Shown: positions 15,628-24,761 of the stretch, piece after piece
How positions within the stretch are numbered: position 1 is the stretch's first letter
How the letters are laid out: every line of letters starts with the position of its first letter
Source of the DNA: DATFUL01 sp041499035
GTDB taxonomy: Bacteria > Patescibacteriota > Microgenomatia > UBA8517
Direction of reading: 5' to 3'
Assembly: GCA_041499035.1 (NCBI GenBank)
Contig: JBGQJK010000003.1
Location: forward strand, 1 to 64,000
Length of the DNA stretch: 64,000 nt
Made by a program: the position numbers and the translations under genes
Notes under the pieces: generated by a model
Databases searched by the model: none
Told to the model about the DNA's origin: nothing
The model's input: the letters and a program-made list of their open reading frames with translations, nothing else

Positions 15628-16656
15628 CTAACCCTGAGATATTAGAACCTGGAAGATTGATCTAACGGAGCTTACACCTTTATCGTCCGTAGCCACAACA
15701 TAAATTATTACGTCACCTGCGCTGAGGTTACCCAGTTTTGTACTTACCATCTTGCCCGCTTTTATAGTTTCAATATCCGTTTTTGAGTCGGGTTTAACCG
15801 AATCTCCCGTATTATCAAATACATTGTTTACGCTCAAGATTTTTTTGGCCACAGCAGTAAGGCGCGCTTCTTTGATACTAATTTTAGGTTCCGTGATTGG
15901 GGCAGTAACTAAAATGCGCTGGGCGCTTAGGACCGAATTTCCATCAATATATCCCATAGCAACTATAATGTCTCCGATTGCAATATCGGTCGGCTTTACT
16001 TGTTTGGCGGTCGGCCCCACCGAATTGATTACGCTCGTTGAGGCACCGAGAGAAATTTGCTTGATCTCGCTTATGGCGGTTTTAATCTGAATAGTTGAAT
16101 CCGTAATGTCGGTTACTGTTCCGATATAGGCTTTAGGACGGCTTAGAGTATTTGCAACATCCTGCGCAACTTTAGCCCTTATATCGGAGGTTCCGCTAGC
16201 GTTTGCGTCCGGCGAGCTTACCGGAACCGTCTTGGTCTGGAAACTGGAAGAATAAACAACCAAAACCCCGGTTGCGCTTTGGCTTCCCGCTACCTCAAAC
16301 GCGGTTATCTTTATTTGATTTACACCGGCTACCAAATTCACATCCTCTGTAAATGCGCCGCTTGTGTCAGATTGGACGATGTAGTCGCTACCTTCACCCG
16401 AAAGGGTTACCCACGAGCTTGGCTTGGTTAAGCCCGAAACAGTAACCGAATTCTCCGTAACCACATCGTCATTCTCCGGTTTATCCAAAACAATCTTGAA
16501 TTCACCTGCCGCTGCCTGTTTTGGAGTGGGTGAGGCCTTGCTCTGGTCAGTTTTTTTATTTGGGGTTATTGTTGTGTTAATCCGCCAGACTCCAAATGCG
16601 ATAGTAAGTCCCAGAACTATCCCTGCAATGATTGCCCAAAGAACTTCTTTTCGCAT
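15628..16656 (-). CDS. Membrane-anchored protein with bacterial Ig-like domain
   Basis: Exported protein of ~342 residues: N-terminal anchor (about 5-25, WAIIAGIVLGLTIAFGVW), a Thr/Lys-rich linker, then an Ig-like beta domain (about 55-135, DKPENDDVVTENSVTVSGLT and the ending ITAFEVAGSQSATGVLVV). The C-terminal half (about 165-335) is rich in VTDITDSTIQIKT-type strands reminiscent of DUF5666-like OB modules. There are no enzyme motifs. I start at ATG 16656; an in-frame GTG (16665) adds three residues. A -10 TATTAT lies 12 bases before the ATG. Likely a surface or periplasmic scaffold. Confidence 0.65.
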   Translation of the reverse strand: MRKEVLWAIIAGIVLGLTIAFGVWRINTTITPNKKTDQSKASPTPKQAAAGEFKIVLDKPENDDVVTENSVTVSGLTKPSSWVTLSGEGSDYIVQSDTSGAFTEDVNLVAGVNQIKITAFEVAGSQSATGVLVVYSSSFQTKTVPVSSPDANASGTSDIRAKVAQDVANTLSRPKAYIGTVTDITDSTIQIKTAISEIKQISLGASTSVINSVGPTAKQVKPTDIAIGDIIVAMGYIDGNSVLSAQRILVTAPITEPKISIKEARLTAVAKKILSVNNVFDNTGDSVKPDSKTDIETIKAGKMVSTKLGNLSAGDVIIYVVATDDKGVSSVRSIFQVLISQG

Positions 16657-16832
16657 TGAGCTCACAATATAATAGATTGAGCTATTTAAGTCAAGGTTAG
16701 TAAAAAGTAGTCTTGCAGTCAGACCTGCGATTTGCTAGAGTGCAAGGAGAATTATCAAATAAGCAAATAAATTTCAAATTATTAAATCATTTATTTGTAG
16801 ATTAAGTTATTTGTAGATTTGTTTATTAACGT

Positions 16833-17486
16833 ATGGACATCACTTATTTAGGACATTCTTCATTTAAAATCAAAACCAAAACTGCGGCCGTAGTTACCGA
16901 TCCGTTTGATCCTAAGATGGTCGGACTCAAATATTCCGGAGTGGAAGGCGAAATTGTCACGGTGTCGCATGCCCACCCCGATCACAATTTTGTTGAGAAG
17001 GTTAACGGTATGAAAAAAGTGGTTCAAGGCCCGGGGGAGTACGAGATTTCGGGGGTAAGCATCTGGGGTTACAATACCTTTCACGATAATCATGGAGGTG
17101 CAGAAAGAGGCGAAAACACGGTATATGTTATCGAAGCAGAAGGACTTCGTCTGGTTCACTTGGGGGATATTGGTCATTTACTTTCCGACGAACTGGTTGA
17201 CGAAATAGGGGACGTTGACGTTTTGATGATTCCGGTTGGCGGTTTTTTTACAATCGGACCAAAGGAAGCAACTGAAATAATAAGTAAAATAGAACCTTAT
17301 TTTGTGATTCCGATGCACTATAAAATTGCGGGTCTTGCCCCGGTGCTTTCCGAAAAACTCCAGCCTCTCGATATCTTTTTAAAAGAATCGGGACTAACAA
17401 CAGAAACTTTGCCCAAGTTTTCACTCAAAAAAGAAGATATATTGGAAGATCAGAGCACAAAGGTGATAGTGCTCGAAAAAAAGTAG
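16833..17486 (+). CDS. MBL-fold metal-dependent hydrolase (UlaG/UPF0173-like)
   Basis: Metallo-beta-lactamase fold protein of 217 residues. Metal ligands are in SHAHPDHNF (HxHxDH, about 47-54), followed by the later VHLGDIGH (Asp/His bridge) and PMHYK near the C-terminus. The LGHSSFKIKTKTAAVVTDPF start is typical of the UlaG/UPF0173 group of predicted Zn-dependent hydrolases. The substrate is unknown. It lies 16 bases before dnaB and is probably co-transcribed with it. The 167-base gap upstream holds AT-rich repeated TTATTTG-type words. Confidence 0.9.
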   Translation: MDITYLGHSSFKIKTKTAAVVTDPFDPKMVGLKYSGVEGEIVTVSHAHPDHNFVEKVNGMKKVVQGPGEYEISGVSIWGYNTFHDNHGGAERGENTVYVIEAEGLRLVHLGDIGHLLSDELVDEIGDVDVLMIPVGGFFTIGPKEATEIISKIEPYFVIPMHYKIAGLAPVLSEKLQPLDIFLKESGLTTETLPKFSLKKEDILEDQSTKVIVLEKK

Positions 17487-17502
17487 CTGCCCTTCAAACA
17501 TA

Positions 17503-18828
17503 ATGGCTACTCAAAATCCAAATGTTCGCGTTCCGCCTCATTCGCAAGAAGCTGAAGAATCTGTTCTCGGGGCGATGCTACTCGATAAAGATGCGGTTAT
17601 TGCCGTTGCGGAATTCCTTTCTGCCGAAGATTTTTACGATGAAAGATTAAAAGCGATTTATGAAGCCTGCCTCGATCTTTATGAAAGTAGGACCCCGATT
17701 GACGTTTTGACTGTTACCGATAGGCTTAAAAAAAGAAAAGCCTTAAAAAATATCGGCAGTTCATCATTTCTTGCCGATCTGGCCAACAAAGTTCCGACAG
17801 CAGCTCACGTTGAGCACTATGGCAGGATTGTAAAGGACACGGCTACAAAACGTGCTCTGATGTCCGCAGCCGGGAGGCTTGTGGAGAGTTCAATGGACGA
17901 AGGACTTACCGCAAATGAATTGATGGACTCTGCCGAAAGCCAAATATTTTCGCTTTCGCAGAAAAATCTGTCGCAAAGCTTTACGGCAGTCAGAACAGCG
18001 CTAGCCGAAAGTTTTGACCGTTTGGATGAACTGCATAAACAAGGGGAGGGAATGCGGGGAGTGCCCACGGGGTTTCCCGATTTGGATGACGCCTTGGCAG
18101 GAATGCAGAAAAGCAATCTTCTGATCCTGGCCGCCAGGCCCGGAGTAGGTAAAACCTCGCTGGCCATGAACATTGCTCAGTATGTGGCGGTTAATCTTAA
18201 GCGTCCCGTTGGCTTCTTCTCACTCGAAATGAGCAAGGAAGAGCTAGTGGACCGGCTTTTGGTCGGTCAAGCCGACATAGATGCCTGGAAGCTTAAAACC
18301 GGTAAACTCGACGAGGACGATTTTACAAAGCTCAGTAATGCCATGGGAGAGCTTGCAGAGGCCCCGCTCTACATTGACGATACTCCGGCCCTCTCCGTCT
18401 TGGAAATGCGTACCAAAGCACGCCGTCTTCAGGTGGAAAATGGCCTGGACTTTCTTGTTGTCGACTACCTCCAGCTGGCCAGGTCGAGGAATCTCGAAAA
18501 CAGAGTTCAGGAAGTTTCGGAAATTTCGCAGGGCATGAAGAATCTGGCCAGGGAGCTTAAAATCCCGGTTCTGGTTCTTTCCCAGCTAAGCCGTGCCATA
18601 GAAACACGGGGCGGTAAAAAACCCCAGCTTGCCGATCTTAGGGAGAGCGGGAGCATTGAGCAGGACGCGGATGTTGTGATGTTCCTCTGGCGTGAGGATG
18701 ATGAAAACATAGAGAATATTACTCTCGATATTGCCAAACACAGAAACGGACCTTTAAAGAATATTCCGCTTCGCTTTAGAGGGGACAGGATCAAATTCTT
18801 CAGCCGTGACACAAAACACAAAGCTTAA
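17503..18828 (+). CDS. dnaB: Replicative DNA helicase
   Basis: Hexameric fork helicase. The N-terminal helical collar domain is about 8-105 (PPHSQEAEESVLGAMLLDKD), followed by a linker helix and the RecA-like motor from about 185: Walker A ARPGVGKTS (211-219), Walker B FLVVDYLQL (about 310), and the DLRESGSIEQDADVVMFLWR arginine-finger/loop region near 380. At 441 residues it is slightly shorter than E. coli DnaB but complete. No intein. A tRNA-Leu gene lies convergently 5 bases beyond its stop. Confidence 0.97.
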   Translation: MATQNPNVRVPPHSQEAEESVLGAMLLDKDAVIAVAEFLSAEDFYDERLKAIYEACLDLYESRTPIDVLTVTDRLKKRKALKNIGSSSFLADLANKVPTAAHVEHYGRIVKDTATKRALMSAAGRLVESSMDEGLTANELMDSAESQIFSLSQKNLSQSFTAVRTALAESFDRLDELHKQGEGMRGVPTGFPDLDDALAGMQKSNLLILAARPGVGKTSLAMNIAQYVAVNLKRPVGFFSLEMSKEELVDRLLVGQADIDAWKLKTGKLDEDDFTKLSNAMGELAEAPLYIDDTPALSVLEMRTKARRLQVENGLDFLVVDYLQLARSRNLENRVQEVSEISQGMKNLARELKIPVLVLSQLSRAIETRGGKKPQLADLRESGSIEQDADVVMFLWREDDENIENITLDIAKHRNGPLKNIPLRFRGDRIKFFSRDTKHKA

Positions 18829-18833
18829 GTGAG

Positions 18834-18918
18834 TGCCGAGGAGAGGAGTCGAACCTCCACGGAGTGTTACCTCCACAGGTTTTTGAGACCTGAGCGTCTG
18901 CCATTCCGCCACCTCGGC
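18834..18918 (-). tRNA. tRNA-Leu (anticodon CAA)
   Basis: An 85-base class II tRNA on the minus strand. The acceptor stem is GCCGAGG/CCTCGGC, with discriminator A. The anticodon arm CAGGT-CTCAAAA-ACCTG gives anticodon CAA (reads UUG). A long variable arm of the leucine type and a T arm with GGTTCGACTCC are present. The 3' CCA is not encoded (CTC follows), so a CCA-adding enzyme is needed. Confidence 0.95.
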
Positions 18919-18971
18919 GCTTTGTAATTTTAACACAAATGAAGCTATGAAGTTAGTTTTTAGCCAGGGGA

Positions 18972-19493
18972 TTATACCTGTGTAGGTACTTCCATCCCGA
19001 TTGGTAAAACTCCAATCTCGACGTTACTTACACCTGGTGACCACTCGCCGTTAACACGCGCAATATCCTCCTGAGTATAAACTTTTCCTACTACTACAGT
19101 CCCGTCCCCTACACGCGACCAAAACGGTAGTAAATTTTTTCCACTCTCCCGATATACTTTATCTACAGCTTCCAACAGAGTTGCGGCATTAGGAGCTGGC
19201 GCAAATTTGACCCCTGGGTTTGTCTCGCGTATCTTTGAATTAAATTCTTGTATCATCTTTATCTGGACATGCCAAGGTTGATTGTAGCTCTCAGGCAGGG
19301 CACCTTCGGAAGGCAAAAATATGGTACCATTTAAACCCTTTACTTTACTCATTTCTTTCCTTGCTGCTTTCAGGCGATCAGAGTCGATATGAATTCGAAG
19401 ATAACCGCTTTCCAGCTCCTCGATGCTTTTACCGGCCAAATTAATCCTATATAGCCCGTTTACCAATTCTACAGTATGAGTGCGTTCAACCAT
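18972..19493 (-). CDS. Hypothetical protein
   Basis: About 173 residues, soluble, no recognised family. It has no signal peptide or membrane helix; alternating strands and helices (VELVNGLYRINLAGKSIEEL, then LRIHIDSDRLKAARKEM) suggest a compact alpha/beta protein. The start is placed at ATG 19493 because an extended -10 (TGTTATAAA, plus 19504-19509) ends 10 bases upstream; 13 further in-frame codons upstream look unlikely. It ends 54 bases from the tRNA gene. Confidence 0.55.
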   Translation of the reverse strand: MVERTHTVELVNGLYRINLAGKSIEELESGYLRIHIDSDRLKAARKEMSKVKGLNGTIFLPSEGALPESYNQPWHVQIKMIQEFNSKIRETNPGVKFAPAPNAATLLEAVDKVYRESGKNLLPFWSRVGDGTVVVGKVYTQEDIARVNGEWSPGVSNVEIGVLPIGMEVPTQV

Positions 19494-19534
19494 TGATTTC
19501 TGTTTTATAACACGCGAACCGGACTGTGTCAAAT

Positions 19535-19996
19535 TTAGTTTTTGAGCCAGAGGATCACGGCTCCGATTGTCAAAACCTGAGTTATTATGCCCCAGAATGG
19601 GGTCGTGTCCACTTGAAGCGATTTTTGGAATTTAATCCAGTTTTTAAGGAATTTATTGCGCATTTTTAGAAAGAAGTAAGGGGACTCAATCAAATCGGGG
19701 AGAACCGAGGCAAAAGATGCGCCCAGGATTGTAACCGCGTGGCCGGTATCAGGAAGGGCCCGCCAGGCTATAAATGATCCGACAATGAGTGCGAGCGTTA
19801 CATCGAGAGCAATAATAGTCAGACTTTTTTTAGTCGGCGCACCGAATTTCTTAGTCTCGGTAACAATGTGGGGGTTCCAGTGGGGGACGCGCTCCAAAAC
19901 AAAATGGCTGACAAAGGCCAGCGGGATCGCGATCAAGGGGTTTGGAATCTTCGTCGCAATCGCGGCACCTATTGCGACGTGGGGGGTTTCAAGCAT
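19535..19996 (-). CDS. Membrane protein, possible DUF457-like metal-dependent hydrolase relative
   Basis: 153-residue membrane protein with three to four predicted helices. The N-terminus MLETPHVAIGAAIATKIPNP, then PLAFVSHFVLERVPHW with spaced histidines, and ASVLPDLIESP resemble YdjM/DUF457-type inner membrane proteins. The assignment rests on pattern only. The gene is divergent from the next membrane protein, and the two share a promoter region of 27 bases with overlapping -10 elements. Confidence 0.55.
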   Translation of the reverse strand: MLETPHVAIGAAIATKIPNPLIAIPLAFVSHFVLERVPHWNPHIVTETKKFGAPTKKSLTIIALDVTLALIVGSFIAWRALPDTGHAVTILGASFASVLPDLIESPYFFLKMRNKFLKNWIKFQKSLQVDTTPFWGIITQVLTIGAVILWLKN

Positions 19997-20006
19997 GGTG
20001 ACTACT

Positions 20007-20016
20007 ATGATATTAT
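20007..20016. promoter_or_regulatory. Overlapping divergent -10 elements
   Basis: Plus-strand TATTAT (20011-20016, extended by TGA) ends 7 bases before ATG 20024. Minus-strand TATCAT (plus 20007-20012) ends 10 bases before ATG 19996. The two hexamers overlap by 2 bases, so the promoters should exclude each other, and both transcripts would be leaderless. Confidence 0.55.
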
Positions 20017-20023
20017 CATCGTG

Positions 20024-20629
20024 ATGCTAATTGCAAGTATTTTCACAAGTTTGATGGGAATGTTCGTATTTCTCTTTATTTTCTGGAAGCGGCTTAAGGA
20101 GGATTATTCACCGGAAATAATCTTTAAAACCGCTTTTTTTATACTTATCGGCATGTTGATTGGCTTTTTGGTTGCCGTCAGATTTACGCCGGCAGCATTC
20201 ATGTGGACTGCCTTTGCAGGTTCTTTAGCGGGTCTCTCGATTGCAATTTTACGGCTCAAGGTTAAATTTTTCGAAACATTTGAGGCTTTTATTATTTCAA
20301 GCTTCCCCTGGGTAGGGTTTACATTCCTCCTCGACTCCGTTGCCCACTCTTCTTTAAGCTCGTTCTTAGCATTCATAGCAATACTAATTATTGTGTTCAT
20401 TTCCTACTGGCTTGATGCCAATTATAAAAACTTTACCTGGTACAGGTCGGGGAAGATCGGATTTGCGGGGCTTACGACACTTGCCATATTTTTTATTGCC
20501 CGATCCGTCCTTGCAATTTTGAGGATAGGCATGCTATCCTTTGTAGGTTCGATGGTCGAAGCGGTAATTTCAGCGGCGGCAGCGTTTATTTGTTTCGTTT
20601 TACTTTTTAATTTGAGCCGTAGTGAGTGA
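20024..20629 (+). CDS. Hypothetical integral membrane protein
   Basis: 201 residues with about six hydrophobic helices (MLIASIFTSLMGMFVFLFIF at the start; FAGLTTLAIFFIARSVLAIL near the end) and short charged loops. No family recognised. The start at ATG 20024 is supported by the leaderless -10; the open frame extends further upstream, but there it is antisense to the neighbouring gene and Arg-rich. It overlaps the following DksA-like gene by 8 bases. Confidence 0.65.
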   Translation: MLIASIFTSLMGMFVFLFIFWKRLKEDYSPEIIFKTAFFILIGMLIGFLVAVRFTPAAFMWTAFAGSLAGLSIAILRLKVKFFETFEAFIISSFPWVGFTFLLDSVAHSSLSSFLAFIAILIIVFISYWLDANYKNFTWYRSGKIGFAGLTTLAIFFIARSVLAILRIGMLSFVGSMVEAVISAAAAFICFVLLFNLSRSE

Positions 20630-21026
20630 TTCCAAATCAAAAAGAATGACAAAAAATAACACTCCTCCAAAATTCCCGGCTAGCATTCTGGCACCTGTTG
20701 CCAATCTTCTCACAGGCAAACTCAAAACTCTTGAGAAAAGAAAAAAGGAAATAAGCGGGGAGGATCCTTTCAAAAACACCGAAAGGGTTAACGATAACGC
20801 GGCCCCCGACATTGAAGCGGATGAACAGTTCGGGCACGCCAGAACTTCGGCGCTAAAGACCGAAATAGGCAGGACGATTATTCAGGTCAGGAAAGCTCTT
20901 ACCCGTATAAAACTTGGAAAATACGGCATTTGTGAGGTCTGCGGCAATATGATCGATACAGATAGGCTGATGATTTACCCCGAAGCCACTCTTTGTACAA
21001 AAGACGCGGCAAAAAGGGAAAAGTAG
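20622..21026 (+). CDS. DksA/TraR-type zinc finger protein
   Basis: 134-residue protein with the DksA/TraR C4-type finger at the end: CEVCGNMIDTDRLMIYPEA, then LCTKDAAK. The first CxxC is intact but the second pair is CxxD, the last cysteine being Asp. A helical region precedes it (RTSALKTEIGRTIIQVRKAL), as in proteins that reach into the RNA polymerase secondary channel. Start is GTG 20622 (overlapping the upstream stop) or ATG 20646; the latter removes eight residues only. Likely a transcription modulator, but the acidic coiled-coil tip of DksA is not evident. Confidence 0.8.
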   Translation: MSDSKSKRMTKNNTPPKFPASILAPVANLLTGKLKTLEKRKKEISGEDPFKNTERVNDNAAPDIEADEQFGHARTSALKTEIGRTIIQVRKALTRIKLGKYGICEVCGNMIDTDRLMIYPEATLCTKDAAKREK

Positions 21027-21028
21027 GC

Positions 21029-21034
21029 TATAAT
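21029..21034 (+). promoter_or_regulatory. -10 element of the RluA-family gene
   Basis: TATAAT ends 7 bases before the ATG at 21042, inside the 3' non-coding gap after the zinc-finger gene. Leaderless geometry. Confidence 0.6.
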
Positions 21035-21041
21035 TGTCTTC

Positions 21042-21746
21042 ATGGAGCCGAAAATTATTTTTGAAGATGATTCCTTCTTCGTAGTGGATAAGCCAAGTGG
21101 TTGGATAACCAATGACGCGGATACGACTACAACTCAGCCGGTCCTTCAGACCTTCATGCGTGAGCATTTTGAATATCCGCTAAAAGGGGACAGGGAAATG
21201 CGGGACGGAATTGTTCATCGGTTAGATAAGGAAACGAGTGGCCTTATCATCGTTGCCAAAACCCAACAGGCGTTTGAAAAGCTTCAGTCCGAATTTAAGA
21301 ATAGGGAAGTAAGTAAAACTTATACCGCGCTTCTCCATGGAAAAGTTGAACCAACCGAGGGTGAAATAAGAGCAGAAGTTGGGCGATTGCCCTGGCACAG
21401 GTCGCGTTTTGGAGTTCTTCCGGGTGGGCGAGAGTCAACTACAAAATATAAAGTACTGGAATATTATCCGGGAAATAATGCCGGGCATTCCTTGGTTGAA
21501 TTTTACCCGAAAACAGGCCGGACCCATCAAATCAGAATCCATGCCAGGCATATTGGCCACGCGATAGTTGCCGATGAATTTTACGCAGGTAGGAAGACCG
21601 CCAGGAATGATCGCAAATGGTGCCCCAGGCTTTTCCTCCACGCCGCTTCCATCAAATTTATCCACCCGGAAACAAATAAAGAAGTTGAGTTCAAGTCTGG
21701 TCTTCCCGAAGATCTTCAAAATGTACTTCTCACACTTAAAAAATAA
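21042..21746 (+). CDS. RluA-family pseudouridine synthase
   Basis: Isomerises uridines in rRNA or tRNA. The catalytic motif HRLDKETSGLIIVAK (Asp at about 62) and the later GRTHQIRIHARHIGHAIVAD block are diagnostic. The 234 residues comprise only the catalytic domain; the N-terminal S4 RNA-binding domain found in RluC/RluD is absent, giving an RluA-like short form. The target uridine cannot be told from sequence. Transcribed alone from a leaderless promoter. Confidence 0.93.
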   Translation: MEPKIIFEDDSFFVVDKPSGWITNDADTTTTQPVLQTFMREHFEYPLKGDREMRDGIVHRLDKETSGLIIVAKTQQAFEKLQSEFKNREVSKTYTALLHGKVEPTEGEIRAEVGRLPWHRSRFGVLPGGRESTTKYKVLEYYPGNNAGHSLVEFYPKTGRTHQIRIHARHIGHAIVADEFYAGRKTARNDRKWCPRLFLHAASIKFIHPETNKEVEFKSGLPEDLQNVLLTLKK

Positions 21747-21829
21747 TCAAATTCTATTGCTTTATAGTTTCTAAACTACTATATTGAATAGAGGTTTCTT
21801 AAGTATGATACAAAGAGACCTTTGTGTTT

Positions 21830-24700
21830 ATGCTTCATAAGATTTGGCTAAAGTTTTTAGTAGCGTTTATTTTTTCTTTTGCGCTTTTATTTTTTGTAAC
21901 ATCATCTGTTTCTGCTGCCACTTATTACGTTGCAAATGCAGGGAACGATTCCTGTAACGGAATTTCCCAAACAATCGGATCATCCGGTTCATGCGCTTGG
22001 AAAACAGTGGCCAAAGTTAACGCTTCTAGTTTCGGTGCGGATGACTCTATCCTCTTCAACCGCGGCGACACTTGGCGGGAGCAGTTACTGATTCCCTCCT
22101 CGGGAACCTCCGGGCACCCAATCACATTTGGGGCCTATGGAACCGGAAACAAACCTCTGATACAAAACAGTACAGAACTTGTAAGCGCAACTTGGACCCA
22201 ATATGCAGCTACACCTTCAGGATCTGTTACAGAAGCAAATATGAAAACGAGTGTTGTGAATGGCACTGCCTTTACTGATTTTAGTAGTGCGAATGTATTA
22301 ACAAGTTATCCAGGGTCAAAGTTAACAATTACAGACCATGCAGGCAAAAAACTTATTGGGTATATTAAGGCGGCGGGCACAGGGGAGACTTATGGCAGTC
22401 AGTTGATGGCCAATACTGCATTTAATAATACTACAAGCGTTCAAGGGAATTGTACATTATCATCCGTCGCCGGAGGACAGACAGGTAACGCACTTCAGAT
22501 GACAGTCCCCTCCGGAACAAGTTGCCAGAGCTCAGAAGTTTTTGCAACTTCAAATGGGGCTTTATATCTATTAACGGGTTATCTTAAAATAGGAACCGGT
22601 AACGCAATACAATCTTTCTTTGAACAAAATTTTGGTGCCTTTAATACCTATCAAAATTACTATAACCAATCCGCATCTTGGACCCCATATACACTTTATG
22701 GTACAGCGGACGGCACATCGTTTCTTCATCAGTGGACAGCTTATGGTACTTCGACACAAACAGATTTTGTTGATACTGTTAGTACAGTTCAAGTTATAAC
22801 GCCATCTTCAACCGGGGTAACGATTACTTCCACTGCAAACGGTTCTACTTACAATTGGACATCCGAGGATGCAGGATTCAATCGAAATGATTCAAGCAAC
22901 TACACATATTCGATAGATGCCAGCAACCCCAATATTTATTACGCATCAGGTGTGACTACTGATGTCGGAATTATGGTTTTTAACTCCGGAGCTTCTATGG
23001 GTGTAAGAAAAATAACTTTAGGAACCCTTGCTTCTCAAGGAGATTTCTATTATGATTCGGTCGGACAAAAACTCTATTTGTATTCGGCATCTGCTCCTGG
23101 AACCTATTATTCTTCAATTGAAGCCGGAAAAGCTCAAAGTGCGATTCTGGATAGTTTGAAAAGTCACATAGTTATTCAGGATTTTAACGTTAGATACAGC
23201 GGGTCAAGCGACATCGAGGTAAACGCTTGGAGTAGTCCGGTTGATGATGTTGTTGTGCAACGTAATGACATGTCTCTTTCGGGGAATAGTACCGGCGGGA
23301 ATGGTATCCAGGCTTATTCCGGAACAATGTCAAATATAACCATTCGGGACAATACCGCAAACAACATATACGATGCAGGGATAACTGCTCCACAAGATGG
23401 CGAAGTTTCCGCTTTCAGTAATATATATGTTTACAACAACATTATTACTAACTGCGAACACGGGATTGAAATAGGCGCTTTTACCTCCGGAACAACAGTT
23501 AACGGCCTATACATATATAACAATGATATTTATAACAGCGGCGGAGGTTTTAGCCACAGCCAGCGTTCTGATCCTTATGGAGACGGCTTTATTATGTGGA
23601 GTATGTCGGGAGCTACTGTTAGTAACATGAAGGTAGAAAATAATATTGTAAGTAACTCCATTTATAATGTCCTCAAAGGCGACACAAACTGGGCTGGAGA
23701 AACCTGGGATTACAATTTGTATTATCCGGACGGAGCTACAAAATTTGGGTACAATGCTTGGCCGATATATTCAAATGCATATAATCTTGCCAACTGGAAA
23801 ACTACAACTGGTCAAGATGCACATTCAATAACATCCGACCCTGTATTTGTTAGCACCGGGATAGATTTCCACCTTCAATCTACATCACCCGCTATTGACG
23901 CAGGGGTGAATGTTAGTTTAATTTCTGATTATGAAGGAAACCACATATGGCAGGGGATGGCTCCTGATATTGGTGCGTATGAGTATCAATCTGGAAGTTC
24001 TGCTGGTACAACTTCAAATAATTCTTCGGTTTCAAGTAGTCCTAATTCCAAATCAGGCTGGAGTTATCCAGTTATTGCGGGACCGAACCATGTGGGTATT
24101 ACGAGTTTTATTATGGGAAGGGGTACTGCGGGGGATGCTATGGCCTATATTCCCGATAATGCCCACCACGATGATATTTATTTAACAATTGATGAAGTAT
24201 CTCTTAATGATTTGTCCAATCGTCGCAAGATTCCATTTCCCTGGAGTCAGGGGTGGAACCTGGTAGGGGATATATACAACTTTAATGCGGTTAGCTCGTT
24301 CAATGGTTTTCCTATACCACAGTTTGATCATCCTGCGATGGTAGTTCTCCCTTACAATTTGGCGAAGTTAAAAGGTATTTCTCCAAAGAATCTAAAAATA
24401 GGTTGGTATGACACTTCTACAAAGAAGTGGAAAGTTCTTCCTTCAAGGATTACTGTTATCAATCAGCTGGCTCATACTATCGCCAGCACCACTAAAAACT
24501 TTTCCTATTTTGCTGTAGTTTATCCCAATCAAAACCAAACTTCAGTTTTGGGAGCGTCCGTTGAAAAATTGAAACCAGTAACCACATTAGCACCAACACC
24601 AACAACAGTTCCTACTCAAACTCTAACTCAAACACTTGCGCCGCAACAAACTCAACCAATAGCTAAACCCAAATCCTGTTTCCTCTGGTGGTGTTTTTAA
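21830..24700 (+). CDS. Secreted right-handed beta-helix protein with Thr/Pro tail
   Basis: 956-residue exported protein. A signal peptide (1-~30, LVAFIFSFALLFFVTSSVSA) leads into the parallel beta-helix start TYYVANAGNDSCNGISQTIG found in pectate-lyase-like surface proteins. Short repeating coils with VYNNIITNCEHGIEIG and YIYNNDIYNS (about 510-590) are typical NosD/right-handed beta-helix turns. An inserted ~250-residue beta domain (about 110-360) interrupts the helix. A second domain (about 745-905, GWSYPVIAGPNHVGI) precedes a Thr/Pro/Gln linker and the tail KSCFLWWCF. No catalytic residues are certain; it could be a polysaccharide lyase, hydrolase or adhesin. ATG 21830 is preferred to GTG 21824. 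Confidence 0.8.
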   Translation: MLHKIWLKFLVAFIFSFALLFFVTSSVSAATYYVANAGNDSCNGISQTIGSSGSCAWKTVAKVNASSFGADDSILFNRGDTWREQLLIPSSGTSGHPITFGAYGTGNKPLIQNSTELVSATWTQYAATPSGSVTEANMKTSVVNGTAFTDFSSANVLTSYPGSKLTITDHAGKKLIGYIKAAGTGETYGSQLMANTAFNNTTSVQGNCTLSSVAGGQTGNALQMTVPSGTSCQSSEVFATSNGALYLLTGYLKIGTGNAIQSFFEQNFGAFNTYQNYYNQSASWTPYTLYGTADGTSFLHQWTAYGTSTQTDFVDTVSTVQVITPSSTGVTITSTANGSTYNWTSEDAGFNRNDSSNYTYSIDASNPNIYYASGVTTDVGIMVFNSGASMGVRKITLGTLASQGDFYYDSVGQKLYLYSASAPGTYYSSIEAGKAQSAILDSLKSHIVIQDFNVRYSGSSDIEVNAWSSPVDDVVVQRNDMSLSGNSTGGNGIQAYSGTMSNITIRDNTANNIYDAGITAPQDGEVSAFSNIYVYNNIITNCEHGIEIGAFTSGTTVNGLYIYNNDIYNSGGGFSHSQRSDPYGDGFIMWSMSGATVSNMKVENNIVSNSIYNVLKGDTNWAGETWDYNLYYPDGATKFGYNAWPIYSNAYNLANWKTTTGQDAHSITSDPVFVSTGIDFHLQSTSPAIDAGVNVSLISDYEGNHIWQGMAPDIGAYEYQSGSSAGTTSNNSSVSSSPNSKSGWSYPVIAGPNHVGITSFIMGRGTAGDAMAYIPDNAHHDDIYLTIDEVSLNDLSNRRKIPFPWSQGWNLVGDIYNFNAVSSFNGFPIPQFDHPAMVVLPYNLAKLKGISPKNLKIGWYDTSTKKWKVLPSRITVINQLAHTIASTTKNFSYFAVVYPNQNQTSVLGASVEKLKPVTTLAPTPTTVPTQTLTQTLAPQQTQPIAKPKSCFLWWCF

Positions 24701-24726
24701 TTTTTATGATGATATGGATTGAGAGG

Positions 24727-24755
24727 TTGACTCCTTATCCGGCAAAAATTATGAT
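24727..24755 (+). promoter_or_regulatory. Promoter of the small coiled-coil gene
   Basis: -35 TTGACT (24727-24732), 17-base spacer, -10 TATGAT (24750-24755), which ends 6 bases before ATG 24762. Confidence 0.6.
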
Positions 24756-24761
24756 AAAGCA

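Noticed and set aside
18754..18936. 60-codon minus-strand frame spanning the end of dnaB
   Set aside because: Covers the tRNA-Leu gene and the dnaB end; the tRNA explains the sequence.
19868..20023. N-terminal extension of the membrane protein at 20024
   Set aside because: Overlaps the divergent gene antisense and is Arg/Gly-rich; a -10 element 7 bases before 20024 sets the start.
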